This document shows positions 1 to 13,661 of a stretch of DNA of 64,000 nucleotides, piece after piece. Under the pieces are notes generated by a model that had not been told where the DNA came from, made no database searches, and saw only the letters and a program-made list of their open reading frames with translations. Source of the stretch: Lytechinus pictus (Eukaryota > Echinodermata > Echinoidea > Temnopleuroida > Toxopneustidae). The number at the start of each line of letters is the position of its first letter. Position 1 is the stretch's first letter. The position numbers were made by a program, and so were the translations under genes. The stretch is taken from NCBI RefSeq assembly GCF_037042905.1, contig NW_026974140.1:12411001-12475000 (forward strand), given 5' to 3'.

Positions 1-3000
1 TGGCTAGCACCTGTTGTACTGAGGTATATGTAGGGCAATGTGTACTTCAAATAAAATGGTGCATCATTCTGGAACCTCAACATTATGCCAAGTGTAATTC
101 ATCTTTGTCATTTATGACTGTCATCGCTATGATGAGGGTTAGGCCAAACATTTTGATGACCCTGTTCAACCCATTCAGGTGATCGCTATGAAATGTAGCC
201 ACATTCCCAAGTCGTTACCTGAAAGTACATTCCCATTGCTACAAATGACCCTTGAATGCAGAGAGTGTGAACTTAGCTAATTCAAAATTCCATGCTTTTT
301 TTTTTAACATCACATGTTTCTACCTCTTGAATTAAATGAGTAAGAAAATATGAATGAGCAACAAATTGAGAGATAAACATGTGATTGAAATTAATATCTA
401 AGTATTTTAGTCAGGTTTGAAAGTACAAGTTCTTGTGGAAATAGCAGATGTTGGTGATTTATATCTCTGCATATAAAAAAACTAGAACAGAATCATGTGG
501 TTAACATCTTTGACTAAATATTTCTCATGATATTTTTTATGTACAAGTACATTCATGGCAAAAGGAAGAAAATGCCCACAAACTGTTTCAGCTTTTTGTT
601 TTTAAATGCAAAACTTTAAAATTTTGAGATGCAATAAATCATAGAAGTCATGATGAGGTTGAGTGAAAGTTTGCTGAAAGTAGTTATGTGATGTTGTCAG
701 GGAAAATATATCCTGGCCCCTTGGAGTGTTAGACGTGATCTTTGAGCATTGTGAGTTGAGATTTTTATCACAGATTTATGATCTGTGTAGTTCGCATGTA
801 ACTACAAATATCTACATGCATTAAGGATTTGCTTTTATACTTTTCATTCTGATTCTCTGTGGATCTTTCCATCTTTCATTGACCCACCCCCCTAAAAAAA
901 TGCTCATTGTCCATACGTAAGGATCATGTCACTGTGAGTTAACTCTGCTTTTGTATTTCTCTTTTATTTCATCATGTCATCAGGGATGCCATGCGTTATC
1001 TTCATGGGAATGTAGGCTAAATTCACATATTGCATTTCAATAAAATTAGATACTGGTAATTGATTGTCCTGTGACTTGTGCTTTGGAATTTAAGAATAAT
1101 GCATCATAAATGTAACTACTCTGAGAACAATCTTATGTCAGTCGAATTGCATTACTTCTGGCACACATGACTCTTGATATGCACTAATAGAATTACTCGA
1201 TATTCAAAGCATGTTTAGGTAAATTGCATTGTATGCCCTTCCCATATTAAAATAGCAACTATTGAAATTTTAGACACGTACATCCTTACCACAGCTACGT
1301 GTACCAGATGATTCAAATTATTAGGAACTGTAAAAATGAAATATCATTATCCATTTATTTTCTAGCCTGTCTCTACTTCTAAATCCAGTTTCACTTATCT
1401 ATAAATTCATGCTTGATTTGCATTGTTTGATTTATGACCCACAGATTGAGTAATTGCTGTTTGAAGGCCATATGCTGTAGCAAAGCACATTAGTTACGTA
1501 CTAAAAATAAGTTGCATAGTGCACCAAATTACGTGTGAAATTAAATATTTTTGACAGAGATTGCATTGAATTATATACTTCAGAACACAGGATGTGGTTG
1601 TAAGATACGAAAAAGAAATGGTAATGATACGTGACTCTCCATAACAACATTCTTGTCACTGATACACACAATTTCAGATTGTAAATCATGTACCCCTTAT
1701 CCTGTTTATCAAACTTAAAAAATCAACATTGAAATACACATAGTACACAGTAGAATAAAAAGTATTCCAATATGATGGTAATTAATTGCTTGGGTGGATA
1801 ATAAATCCATTCTATTTATATCATTAATATTATTTATTGTTTCCATGACTTTTATCTCTGAAAAATGTTTTTTTAATTTTTATTAAAAGGTGTCTTGGAG
1901 CTCCATTTATAGGTCTGTTTTCCGGAAACGTTGTTTAAAAAAATAAATTTTAGCAATGGTAGATAGAGCTGTTAGGTATCATTAGGCGCTTTATGAAGTG
2001 TCAGATTCCTTTATTCATATTTCTATTTTTCCTAATTGTCGGAAACCAACTTTTCTATTCGAATACTGTCCTTTTGCCAGATCATCTCTTTCCTCCACAC
2101 CTCATCTTATTAAATCAATGGTGTCAATGTTTATGTATTTCTCTGTTTATATGGGCATAATTATGTTCAGGACTATCATAATTATGAAGCACAATATCAC
2201 AAATTTATTGTCAGTATGGTTACTGATGTGTGCTGACCGAACATTTTAACACCATTAAGTTGGTTATGTTTAACATCAATCCATCAACACCTGGGCATTT
2301 TCACGGTAACTGACATTACACGGCACAATGTTTTCACACCTTTCATTGTGTGTATCTCTATAACAACAAATGACGGGAGTTTGCTTTTGATAGAGTTAAT
2401 AAAGTGAACCTTGCTGTATACTCTGATACTAAGTTTTCCTATGTAACCACATTTTTTTACGCATCAGCAAGCAAACATGTGTCGGTAACTGACATTACAC
2501 AAAAGGACATGCAATTTCAGGGTGTTCATTAAAATTGAAATATCTCATGTCCCTGAGTAGATAAAGTAATAATTTGAATATGTATATATACCTCCGTTAC
2601 TAGGTTAAGATTTGTCAAAATATGAAACAATTAGTTTTTGTCTTTTGGGGGCTATGATAATTTTTCCACAAACATGCTGGTAACTGACATTACGGTAACT
2701 GACATTACACTTAATTTGCCATAGAGATAACACATGGAAGTCAAATGTGTGGAATCATTGCATTGGATCTTCTGTGCAGGGCTTCACATGAAAGTGAGCT
2801 TGATGTGGAAGTATACCCGAGCTTATAGGAACATTTCAATGAAAAAACTTTTTCTTTTTCTTAATTCCTTTCTTTGATTTGAACATTTTATCATTACTTG
2901 TCGGTAACTGACAATACACATTAACATTTACCAGTGCTATATGATTTTCAAAGGCATAATTTTCTTGGTACTTATATGTAAGGCTTTTTAAAATCATAAG

Positions 3001-3060
3001 TTTCATAATACTTCACATTTTTAATTATCAAAAGATAAGAAATGTATGTTTTACTTCCTC

Positions 3061-3079
3061 GGGGGGGGGGGGGGGGGGG
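3061..3079. repeat. G homopolymer run (19 bp)
   Basis: Nineteen consecutive G, followed by TGGGG. A matching 19-base C run lies at 3748-3766. Confidence 0.95.
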
Positions 3080-3747
3080 TGGGGTCATAGCAGCTACATG
3101 TACATGTATTCCTATAGTAATTTAATATTGCATTGACTGTACACATGGATTTTTCTGACTATACACCCATAATATATTCATCAGTTTTATATTGACTTTT
3201 TAAACCTTTTCCTTCTCCAACCTCCCCCTCCCCTCAAAAAAGGCAAAATGAATATTGGTCTCCTCCCCTAGGCTACACATACCCCTCCCCCGAATCTCAT
3301 GCAGCCATGTAGTTTTATTGATTTTTATTCTGGTCAGTGCAAGCAATGCTTACATCTGTTGGATTTCTATTCTCTTCATAATTTGTTTAATCATTTACTT
3401 TGCTAATTTCTTTTTTAAGCTGTCAACAAAAAATAAACTCCAGCTTCTAAACTGAAACTGAACTACATGTATTTGTAAATTGGAAAAAACAGTTTTAGTA
3501 GATCCATGCAACATTGATCAGAACTGTCAAATTTCAATTTTCATCTATACTTGTAAACCAAACACAAAAATTGTATCATACATCCACACTACTAACAGGC
3601 ATAAAAACCAGGAATTTACTTTTAGCAAGACAATGCTCAAAAGAATCCTAGAAACTAAAAAAGGGACCCTGGAAATCCCCTTCATCACAATGTTAAGCTT
3701 AAAAAATGTTGCAGATTTAGGCAATAGGTTGGGAAAAGTACCCCCTA

Positions 3748-3766
3748 CCCCCCCCCCCCCCCCCCC
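3748..3766. repeat. C homopolymer run (19 bp)
   Basis: Nineteen consecutive C, preceded by CCCCCTA. It gives rise to spurious proline/glycine-rich open frames on both strands. Confidence 0.95.
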
Positions 3767-4459
3767 GAGAACCAAACAAAAAATTGTCTGATACAAACAA
3801 TTAGGTATACTTGGTAAGTGCATGTACAAAACAATTTCATAGTAATTTTTTTTTGCATGAAGGGAATGCAACTTCCTTCATAATTTCATATAGTATTCCT
3901 TGTGAACTATAACTTCTAAAAGTCAATAGCAAGCTCCTTCTGGTGTGACTTTTAAAGTGAAAGACTAAAATAACAAGTATACAATATTTCTTCACCATAA
4001 AATTGACCACATATTTGCATTTTAATATTGGTAACCAACGTTTTATCATGGTAACTGACATTACATTTTCCACTTGGTAACTGACATTACATATATTTAA
4101 TGGTACCCTATGGCTTCATTGTTAATTGGTAATCTTTAATTTTGGTGTAGAAGGGAGGGGTGTTACCTAGAGAGGAAATCTACCAAGTTTAATATAATAT
4201 ATCCTCTTTTCCAGGAAATGAGAGAAAAAAGTTCATGTTTTCGGTAACTGACATTACATACCATATCACATAATTCATCAATGTTTTTTTATCAGATGAA
4301 TGAATTACTGGTGTTTCTTTCTGTGGGATTTTAAAAAGTGTTATAATAGCAAGCTAAATCACAGGTTAAAACATCATGATCAAACCTGTTCTTTAAAAAT
4401 CTGTCAAAACAAAATATGTATCAATATACTATTTTTAACACTAATTTGTATCCATACTT

Positions 4460-4492
4460 TGGCAGCCATTTTGAAATAAAAAATGGCTGCCA
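4460..4492. repeat. Perfect 13-bp hairpin
   Basis: TGGCAGCCATTTT at 4460-4472 is the exact reverse complement of AAAATGGCTGCCA at 4480-4492, with a 7-base loop. No longer terminal repeats are visible around it. Confidence 0.8.
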
Positions 4493-7400
4493 GAGTCGGA
4501 AAAAATCTTCGTCTCAGAAACTTCAGGTCTTGTATTATTAAAAAACATAAAGCATTTGACATGAATATCAACTTGATTTTTTTGCCTCTGTGTCCATCTG
4601 TGGTGAAAATGCCCACCTACATGTTAACAGAGTTATGGCAATATATTTCCTCAATTAGCTATTAATGTTCTATAAATGGCAACAGGTCGTCTATGAAAGT
4701 CATAAATCAAGTGTATGGTATTGGTAAATGGTGTTGTTTCCAAATTCTGCATCATAATTGACAAATACATCCAAAGTGTTCTTCATGCACTACACTATAC
4801 AGTGGATGGCTACTTGATGCATAGCTGTGCACTGCTCATCATAATCATGCGGACTTGGATATTGACACTGGTGACTAAAGAGGGATAGAGTTTCCCCCTC
4901 GAAGGGCTCAAAATTGCACCCGTAGTCTACAATCTGTCACAAAAAATGTGAATTATCAAACATCTTTGAGACGTTAATTGCACTTCCCACGATCAAAATG
5001 TGATGGTAAGCAATTATTTTTGCCTTTTTCATCTCTTGATATAAAAGATTTTATTTGAACAAGATAATATGATGTCATTATCTTTCCTTTTACTGATGTG
5101 GTTATCCTGATAGTGACACTATTTTTCTCTTACATTTGTCTATATTTTTTAAAATTCTTTGTTCTTGGTTTTCTATGTCTATTAAAATTTTGTAAATGAA
5201 ATCTTGACTTGGTTAAAGTTTTTTTTCTTGAATAGTTTTCTCTGTGTTGTTTGGAGGTTATGCTATTTTTTTAAAGGAAACCAATCTTTTTATTTAATTC
5301 CATGACCTGTCACACGATTGGCTACACTTTCAAGAGCCTGAAGTCTTTACCGAAGACTATTCATTTGTCATGCTGCATCCGAACGAACGATTCGTGCAAG
5401 CCCATACACCAAGAAACTCTGCATGCATAATGTGCCTCATTATCGGGTAAATCCTGGTCTTGGTTTAAAAAACAAATACTAGTTGTTGGTATTTTGTAAT
5501 TTAAAATTTACAAGTAGGCCTATCTTCAAATAGACAGACACACTCACACTGAATAGTAATTGATAGGTCTGCACATGAAGAAAATTGCTGGAAGAATTGT
5601 TTTCCTAAGGCAATGTGGAGAGTGACACCCCTCCCCCTCCAATCACAGAGCTATTTCTGCAAATAATTACTATTTTACATACATGTACATGTAGCATACA
5701 CACAGAATTGTGATCTGGGGTAGTCAGTGGACAGTGCTGAGTGGTCAGAGCGAGTAGTGGACAATCTATTGTTCTCTTGATCAGAGGTAGCTGGGGTAAC
5801 ACCCATTGACCACTGTGGACAATGGGCACCATGCCCCCCAGAGAGACAACTGTGAATACACTTGCACAACCCCAATACAAATATATGGGGGCACTGGGAA
5901 AAAGGTGGTACATACTGTAGCCACATTGTGGAATGGGATATTATTATCTCAAAGATGTTAATAAAGAGCTGAGCAAGGTCTGTGCTAAATATAGAGGTGA
6001 AAGTTAGAGGGAGATGGGTTGGGTTCAGATGCCTTTAAATGGGACGCAAAGGATTGTATTTCGTTCTGATACGCGCACTTTTTACTAGTTGAAAATTAAG
6101 ATGCACAAAAATCTTGATTTAAATTTTATTCCAACTCTTTCTCCATTGGAACGCACTGCATTGGTGCAGAAACAAGCTCTTATGCAATGCACCTACATGT
6201 ATGCATGCTGCTAAGGGCGTTTTTATGCACATGCGATATGCAAAAGTGTTGTATTAAGGGCGTTCTTGCACTGACGAGACGAAGTATGGACAAATTTTAT
6301 GCGATAATGGGGGAAAAAAGGATACATCTACTTCAAAATGATTTTCTACTTGAGAAAAGATACATGTAGTCTATTTCATGAAATATTTCAGTAGTATTTT
6401 TCATCCATTCTAATAAGCAATTTTCATATATATATACGGCACTGATTGCTACTGTACTACCAAAGTTGAATCTGTGACTCAGTGTCTAACGACTATTGAG
6501 GTTTGCTGTGTATGAATAATGCATAATAATGCAGATGGCATAGGGAGACGGGTCAACAGAATCATCGCTATTTATTCATTCAGTTGAAAAATTGTAACAC
6601 CCTGATAGCGGACGATTCAAAATAAAATAAATACATTGCTTAATAATCCATCTGCTTTAATACTTGTAAATAAAGGGCATGCTACTATTGGTAACCAAAT
6701 TGAAAGAAGCTATGGAGTAGAAAGTAATCCATTCAGACACCTCAGTTGGGAACATATTGTGAGAAAATCAGTCCGAATCGGATAATCCTGTTAATCTGAG
6801 AAAGATATTTGTGAGAATGTCTGATTTTCTCTTCTTAATTTAGTTTGGGCAATTGTTCCCCTTTCTTTTCCCATTCTTTCCCTGTCATTGTTGATCTTAT
6901 GTTGATAGACTCAAAGTAGAATTAAATCCATTCTTGCTATACAATCTACCTCGATAATCTCTCTGATATTTCTTATCAGAATTAAAAGGTAGTTGTACTC
7001 TGTGTGTAAGGTACTTTTGAAATGATTCTTCTAATCCTGTCTTACACATTCCTTATTCTGATTCTTGAAGAATACTTTCCTTTTGATTTCGAAACTGATG
7101 CGTATTTCCTTTTTCAATATCTGTTGTTGATTCGACCTTAATTCAGCATTAGATAAATGCCAATCAAGTAGACCTCTTTCTGATCAAAAGATTTGCTTTG
7201 TTGAACAGTGGAATAAGACCAAGATGAGATATCGCTTTTCAGAATCAAAAGTACATGTATGTCAATACTGAAAATTCTTTTTTGCTCTTTATACATATCA
7301 AATATGATCCAATTCAATTACTTTTCTTTACATCACTCTTCACATAATGTGAATTTTTATGATGTCTGTATGTTTAGAAATAGAAAGACGTAACATGTAA

Positions 7401-10400
7401 ATTTGTCTCCAGCAGTAATTATCAATTGCCTTATGGCTTTCAATTATACATCACACATTTTTATTGCTTCACGTCTGAAGTTCTTGATTTGCTGTCACTC
7501 TGTAAATATCTCTGTGATCTGGAGAAATATCTGAAAATTTTGTACTGACCAATTTTTAAGGTGTTTTCTTTGGGACATATTGCAGATAATTTGCTTTCAC
7601 ACAAGGCGTAGTAAAATATCAAGTATTTTTGTAATATGTTTGGTGTGAAAACTTTAGTTTTGAAGTCCTCGTCCTGGTATGATATGTTTCAGTTGTTCAC
7701 ATGATTTTTCATTTTTTTCGTCTTTTGTGTACGACATTACAAGCATTTAATTTATTGCACAGGATGCAATTCTATCCTGTTTTTATTTATCCAGTTTCTA
7801 AATGTTCACTTCCAAGTTATTAGTTAACGTAACTCCCTGCTATTCTGTAACTGTAACATGAGTAACTATATTTAGAAAATGTTTATTGTTAGTCTAAACA
7901 GTGTGGTTGTTTCCACTAATACTTTACTTTTCAGAAATCACAATCACCTTTTATTGTGTATCATAAATGTCCCTTTGTGTATTGGATTGATGATAAATAA
8001 CATCTCAAGTATTTGACTTCTGATTGCAAAAAATAGTCAGCTTCAGTTTGTTTTTAAATGTAGATGGTGTCATACAGAGCTTTAAAAAAAATCAGAAGAA
8101 ATTCAGGATTTAAAAAACTGTCCTTATCTCATCCGATAAGGAGTTGTAATCAATTTTAATGAAATTCATCTCAACTCATATAAGTCTTAAAGTAAGGGTG
8201 CAAAAGGCATTGCACTCATGATTTTGTGGGTGGGTCAATGTATTCAGAAGAAATGTTTCTTTAAATGTTTTACATTTCTACTGCTATTATAGGTTATCTC
8301 GTAATTCAGAGGAATTTTCTCCTACATCCTTTTACCCTGACGAAGAAACAAGAATATTCACAAATCAGTCTCACCTTTATTAATCCTTGACCTTCTTGTA
8401 GAATAAAACTAAAGATGAAATATGATTGGCTCTTTGGAGAACATTCATTTCTACATATTTTAGACCAGGTTTTCTGATTGGTTAAGACACCCAGGAATGC
8501 GAGACAAGATGAAAGTGCCATCAAGGGTCAGCATGTTTCGGTTGCCATTGATCACCTGTTCGCCGTGTCTCTCATTACAACATTATGAACCATATCATAC
8601 TGTGAACATGAACTGGGAATGCTGATGATAAGTCCTAGGTTACAACCCTATAGTATTTTACTGACTTGTATGACTATGAGATTGCACAAGAGTGGGCCTG
8701 TTCCGTGTTCCAACTAGTATGTAAGTCAAAGTTCCTGGAAGTCTTATACACCATTTGTTTTGTATGTTAAAATTGTTGATATTTAAGAAAATATCTACAC
8801 ATGGTTACTAAAAATTTCAACAAATAAATTCTTTGAAGAAATGAACATCATTGCTCATACTGCATACTTTGCTTTAAAACTTTGTGGTCATTGAGATTGG
8901 ATATAAGAGCTTAGCTTTATAAGGAATGTTCATTAATCTATATCTGTCAAAGAAAAATAACAGACTCACACACACAACCTTGAATAAAGTCATAAATAGA
9001 AATGTCAGATTTCTTTAAAGTTGATGAATTTACTCTAATGAAAGTGCATCTTTATTAAAATGGTTTGATTGGGGCATTGGGCAGCTAGTGAAAGCTAGCA
9101 AGCAAGACACATCTTACTGGTAATCTAGTTTGAATGTACAGTGTATCAGTAAAACACCATAGCTCCAATGTGGCTTGTCTATCGCCTTCACATGAAATTG
9201 TTAAAGAAAATTTAAATAAATGTACTTTTATTGGTTTGGAATTAATCGCATCTATTATAAAATTAAGGTTTATTTTTTTCTTAAAAGAATATTAGCATTA
9301 TATTTCCTAATTATCTTGACACTTGTTATTGCCACAGATACTTTTAAATGCTCACAATCATTAGCCTCTATTCTTGATACTCAAGGAATTTGATTTGCAA
9401 ATCTTTTCAGTCATAATCCCATTTCTTTCTGGAGAAAAAATGATGAGTGAAATAGAGATTTAAGAAGGAAGCTAAGCATTGTCCCTAGGATCTTTAATCT
9501 GAAAATTGCAAGATATAGGAAAGAAGCCGTACACATATCGGCATAAATCCACTGCTAAACTCTGAATGTGTTTATAAGTATTTCAAAGAGAAATCTTTTC
9601 TTTGCTGAATTTCTTCCTTTCAAGAAAAAAGTATGCTGGATTTGAGGTGATAAATGATAGGAATTCATCAATTGATGTTGAAAACTATTTTGTGGAGATT
9701 ATGTTAATAGCTATGTAATTGTGTAATAACACATATTTAATGTTCCTTAACGATTCCTTCAATTTTCAAATGTTTAATTTCCAATGACAAACCGTTTCCT
9801 GATCCCATCAAAACACATTTTCAAAATACAATAGAAAACTGTGTAGTAATGAGAAATGGCTTCATGGCAATAAGAAATAGAAATAAAATGGTTCGTATAT
9901 TCTTGAATTCATATATAAATGAACTCTTCAGTCACATGTTTTCAGTCTCAAACAATATCATAAAGCCATAATTTAGATAATCATGTCTGTCATTGAAAGT
10001 ACATGTACATGTAAGAGCACTTGATGGATGCTTTTGAATATGTATGTAAATAAACATGATATGCAACGTGCAATCTTATTCAGTCAGACTGCAGGTCCCA
10101 AGAAAGTGGCTTCTTTCATCCAAGTGATATTCATGACTTGAGATGTTTTGCATATTTAATGAGCTTGATGCGGACCAAAACACCTCTTTTCATTCGGTCA
10201 TTGCTGCTCTAATTGTGCATCGAATTTCATGAATTTGGTACCATTGTAAAGAAGAAGAATCATTCTTTCAGGTCATGTGTTTGGATTTATTCAAAGATTT
10301 TGTAATATAGGTTAAAATTTTGATCTAAAATATGCTACAAAATAAATATTTTCACCTGACAAAAGCTGCTATTTTCACACTTTATTTTTGTTTGAGCCCA

Positions 10401-10473
10401 AATGATTTTTATATCATGATAAAGATGAATATGTATGCTTTGAAATGATATAGGTTTCAAAATAAGAATTGGT

Positions 10474-10767
10474 TTAATCGGGTCAAGATCACACTTTTCA
10501 TTTGCCAAGTACATAAAGCAGCTTGAAAACAAGAATACTGCACTCTGATTGGTCAAAGAGACCGCACACTGGCAAATTCCAACGGTTCCAGTGCCTGGGT
10601 TCGTGGGAAGGTCACACTTCCCATGTGGTAATCTCCTCAAATACCCCGCGCCTGTTGTTCTGTGAATCTTATCCAGCCAATCAGAACTCTGGATTTCATG
10701 CAAGTACACAATTTCAGAAATCTCGTCTTGTACCTTGGTGGGAAAAGTGTGATCTTGACCCGATTAA
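10474..10767. mobile_element. TTAA-flanked MITE with long inverted ends
   Basis: TTAA at 10474 and TTAA at 10764 bracket inverted repeats beginning TCGGGTCAAGATCACACTTT. The perfect match is 27 bp when the TTAA bases are included, and weaker pairing continues inward (CCAAGTACA opposite CCAAGGTACA; CTCTGATTGGTC opposite TTCTGATTGGCT). The whole 294-bp unit is therefore a fold-back element. TTAA target sites are typical of piggyBac-type transposition. The two open frames inside are mirror products of the palindrome and not genes. Confidence 0.8.
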
Positions 10768-11254
10768 AAGGTGCTGCATATCAAGAGTGGCATTGTGAGA
10801 AAGAACAGAAGTTCAGCTTTATGTTGATATAAATATCATTGAGGCTCAAAATAAAAAGTTTTGCACAATTTGCAAAAGAAAACAGAGGAAGAAAATTCAG
10901 TTTTGAGGCACATTTTCAGGCCAGAAATTTACTTATTTAACAAAATATTGTATACAAAATAAATGACCAATATGAAAGAGTAACTTTTACTCTATCTGAT
11001 GGTGCAATAATATTTCATTTAACTTGAGGTTAAAACGGGTAAATTCTTAGAGAAAGAAAATCTCACGAATCACGAGATTTTGCAAGGAGGAGGATTCAGC
11101 CACGAGATGATTTGGATGAATCTGGCCTTTTTGCTCATTAGCATAGGGACCTGCGGTCTGACTGTATTGATCAGTAGTGTGCGTCCTCTGCATGATCTGA
11201 CCAATGCGGTCATGCCTCTTATCCTGCACACAACTAGACATTTAAGTGCTCTTT

Positions 11255-11741
11255 AGGTGGTTTCAAACCGCCTCGATCACAAGAATCCCCGTTAAATTAC
11301 GAGAACTGTTTTAGGCTGAAAAATACCCATTAATTATTCCTGCATTCACACCGCCCTGAAACATACCCTTCGGGATAAGTTCCTGAAGTAGTTCCTGAAG
11401 TTAGGAGCATGCGCAGTATGGTCTGATAAGCAAGCAAGGCGCGAGATTCAAAATCACTAGCCCAGCAGCCACCCACGGCGCCGCACCCAACGACACGCTG
11501 GGCTAAAAGTTCCCGTAATTTGCTTTCAGACCGCCAAAATACCCACGACCTTGGAAAAATCCCCGCGAAAGTTCTCGTAATTTCGCCAAGTACCTACTAT
11601 TTATCGGGTATTTTCTTTCGGGGATATTACGCGTAGTTTGCTTTCAGACCGCCAAAATACCTGGTATTTTCTGATCTGGGTAAATTTCCCGATCAGAGAA
11701 TACCTGGAACTGGCGAACTTCGAGGCGGTCTGAAACCACCT
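11255..11741. mobile_element. MITE-like element with 21-bp inverted ends
   Basis: The left end begins AGGTGGTTTCAAACCGC (11255-11275). It is matched in reverse complement at 11721-11741 with one mismatch. The interior carries two copies of a GTTTGC/ATTTGC-TTTCAGACCGCC motif (around 11520 and 11638). No coding capacity is seen. Confidence 0.75.
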
Positions 11742-13615
11742 TTTGTGAAACACCTCCCTGGTACTAAAATGAAAATATTTTTCACCTATCAAAAGCTTAC
11801 ATGTATGTTTGATTAATTTACATTGCATTTGGGATTTGATCGCACAGTCTAGCTTATGCTACCATTCACTGGACTCCATCAGAAGTACAGGGAAGGAATG
11901 AGTGTAAGGGATCATGGAAAAGATAAGAATTATAAAGGTAGAAAGTTAGCTTTAAATAAAGAAAGAAAAAAAAATAAGGATGGAATTTGGCGAGCAGCAA
12001 TCTCATCTGAGTTGCAAACTTTTTTTCTTTTTGAATTAAGGGCATTATAAGGACCCTTGATCCCATAATGGAGAGTGTGGTTTTGACTTCAAAACAGGCC
12101 TCCAAAATCTCTCTAATCCATTCCTGTTGGTTCTGTCAGTGAAAACATGGCTGTCACATTAGTCACTTAAACCACATGTCTGGAAAATTTCACTATTGTT
12201 TAATTGTTTCTTTTCATGCTATAATTCCCAAACAAAAATTTTATTTCAATTATCATGGTACTTCACAATTTGGAATAACAAGTACTTAAAGAATTATAAT
12301 AAAGAGTCGGAACAAATTAAGACATTCTTTTTTTTTAGTTTTAGAAAGCCATTTTGGAAGGAAGAAAATATTTCTTGACAATTTTTGTTTGATTTGATAG
12401 TCTTGAATTTCCCCTTTAATCGATTATGTTTGCCAGTAGCTAATGGAAGGAAAAGAAGTTTGACCAAAGTCACGATTCAATCTCTCTTGTAAATATGGCG
12501 GAAACTCCCTTTTGAAGTTTATTCCCCTTTTTAACCTTTAGAGAGGAGGAATCTTATTTGGCTGACCTGTTTAACGATTCAATAGCCCTTCAGGCCAGAA
12601 GGGCAATAGATCTATAGAATTGTGCAACAAAATGCACGTGATACATGTATGTCAGAAATTCTTCAGGTTATATCCTAAAGGCTCTGATTAGTGTGTTATT
12701 CTATTCAAATATAGTTTGAGGACATGGAATAAGATAAATAAACAGGGTAACTGAGTACAGGATATGGAATGCTATATCAAAGCAGTCTTGAAATGGAGAC
12801 AGGTGATATTGGAACTTTTAGTTAATCAAATCAAGGTGTTGAATATTTATATTGATAACTTAAATATTCCCCCTCCAATCCATTTAGTATCATATGTTGC
12901 GTATTTGTATTTCTGTTAAATAAAATCAAAGATAAACATAAATTTGAGAAAAAGAACGAGGCAGGCATATAAATGCTACAAGACAACATTAAATTTATGG
13001 TTAGGGTTTGGAGAAGATAAAATTATTGTAATAATAACTTGCTTGTAGGTTTTAATAGAGAATGAAGAATAGCCCCTCCTTAAAGTTATCTTTGTATGCA
13101 TACATCATTTAGGGAAGTAAAACTTCCCTAATAAAATAAAACACAGGAACAAAGCCAATATCTTTAGTTTATGTTTCACTTTAATAATTGTAAAATAAAA
13201 TTACAAATTTAATACAAGTAGATCAATAACAAAGTACATAGATGATGAGAAAAACATCCAACCTGGCTATTGTTCTTGAAACAAAGCGGACAGAAGGTCC
13301 TACGGTGTATTGTCTATCAGGATATAATTAAAACACCCAAGTTCGCCATCTTGCAGTAAAGGTCTCCGACTGGCGTGCAGCGTTGATGCAGCTTTAATCG
13401 AGTCTCACATCATTATTTCCAAATCAGTTCAGCCTCACTAATTTTCAATAGATATTTTTTTACCAGATCCTGTCAATACCTCAAACCACTGTCTTAAAAA
13501 AAGTATTGGACTACTAATATGATTTGCAGCATGTTTCAAATTTGATTTTTTTTTTAATCATCTAGATATAGATAGGCCTACTCAAGAAGAGAAAAATACT
13601 ATTGTATTCGGTTCG

Positions 13616-13661
13616 GAACAGAATTTTGAGTAAAAATTGAACAGAATTTTGAGTAAAAATT
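13616..13661. repeat. Exact 23-bp tandem duplication
   Basis: The 23 bases at 13616-13638 (GAACAGAATTTTGAG...) are repeated exactly at 13639-13661. Confidence 0.9.

Larger units (their letters stand above)
2305..4258 (+). repeat. Eight dispersed copies of a 16-bp motif, GGTAACTGACATTACA
   Basis: Copies start at 2305, 2484, 2679 (last base differs), 2694, 2903 (one internal change), 4050, 4076 and 4243. All are on the + strand. Two are back to back (2679/2694) and two lie 26 bp apart (4050/4076); several others are spaced about 170-210 bp. Sequence between copies is not obviously repeated. The cluster is confined to this 2-kb stretch as far as I can see. Function unknown: it may be the conserved core of a decayed tandem array or a clustered protein-binding site. 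Confidence 0.85.

Noticed and set aside
2305-4258. CRISPR-like array from repeated 16-mers
   Set aside because: Spacing is irregular (15 to 1147 bp), the repeat is too short, and the window is clearly animal nuclear DNA.
10335-10798. Overlapping open frames of 91 and 124 codons on opposite strands sharing a KCDLDPIK string
   Set aside because: The shared peptide comes from the MITE's inverted repeat, not from genes.
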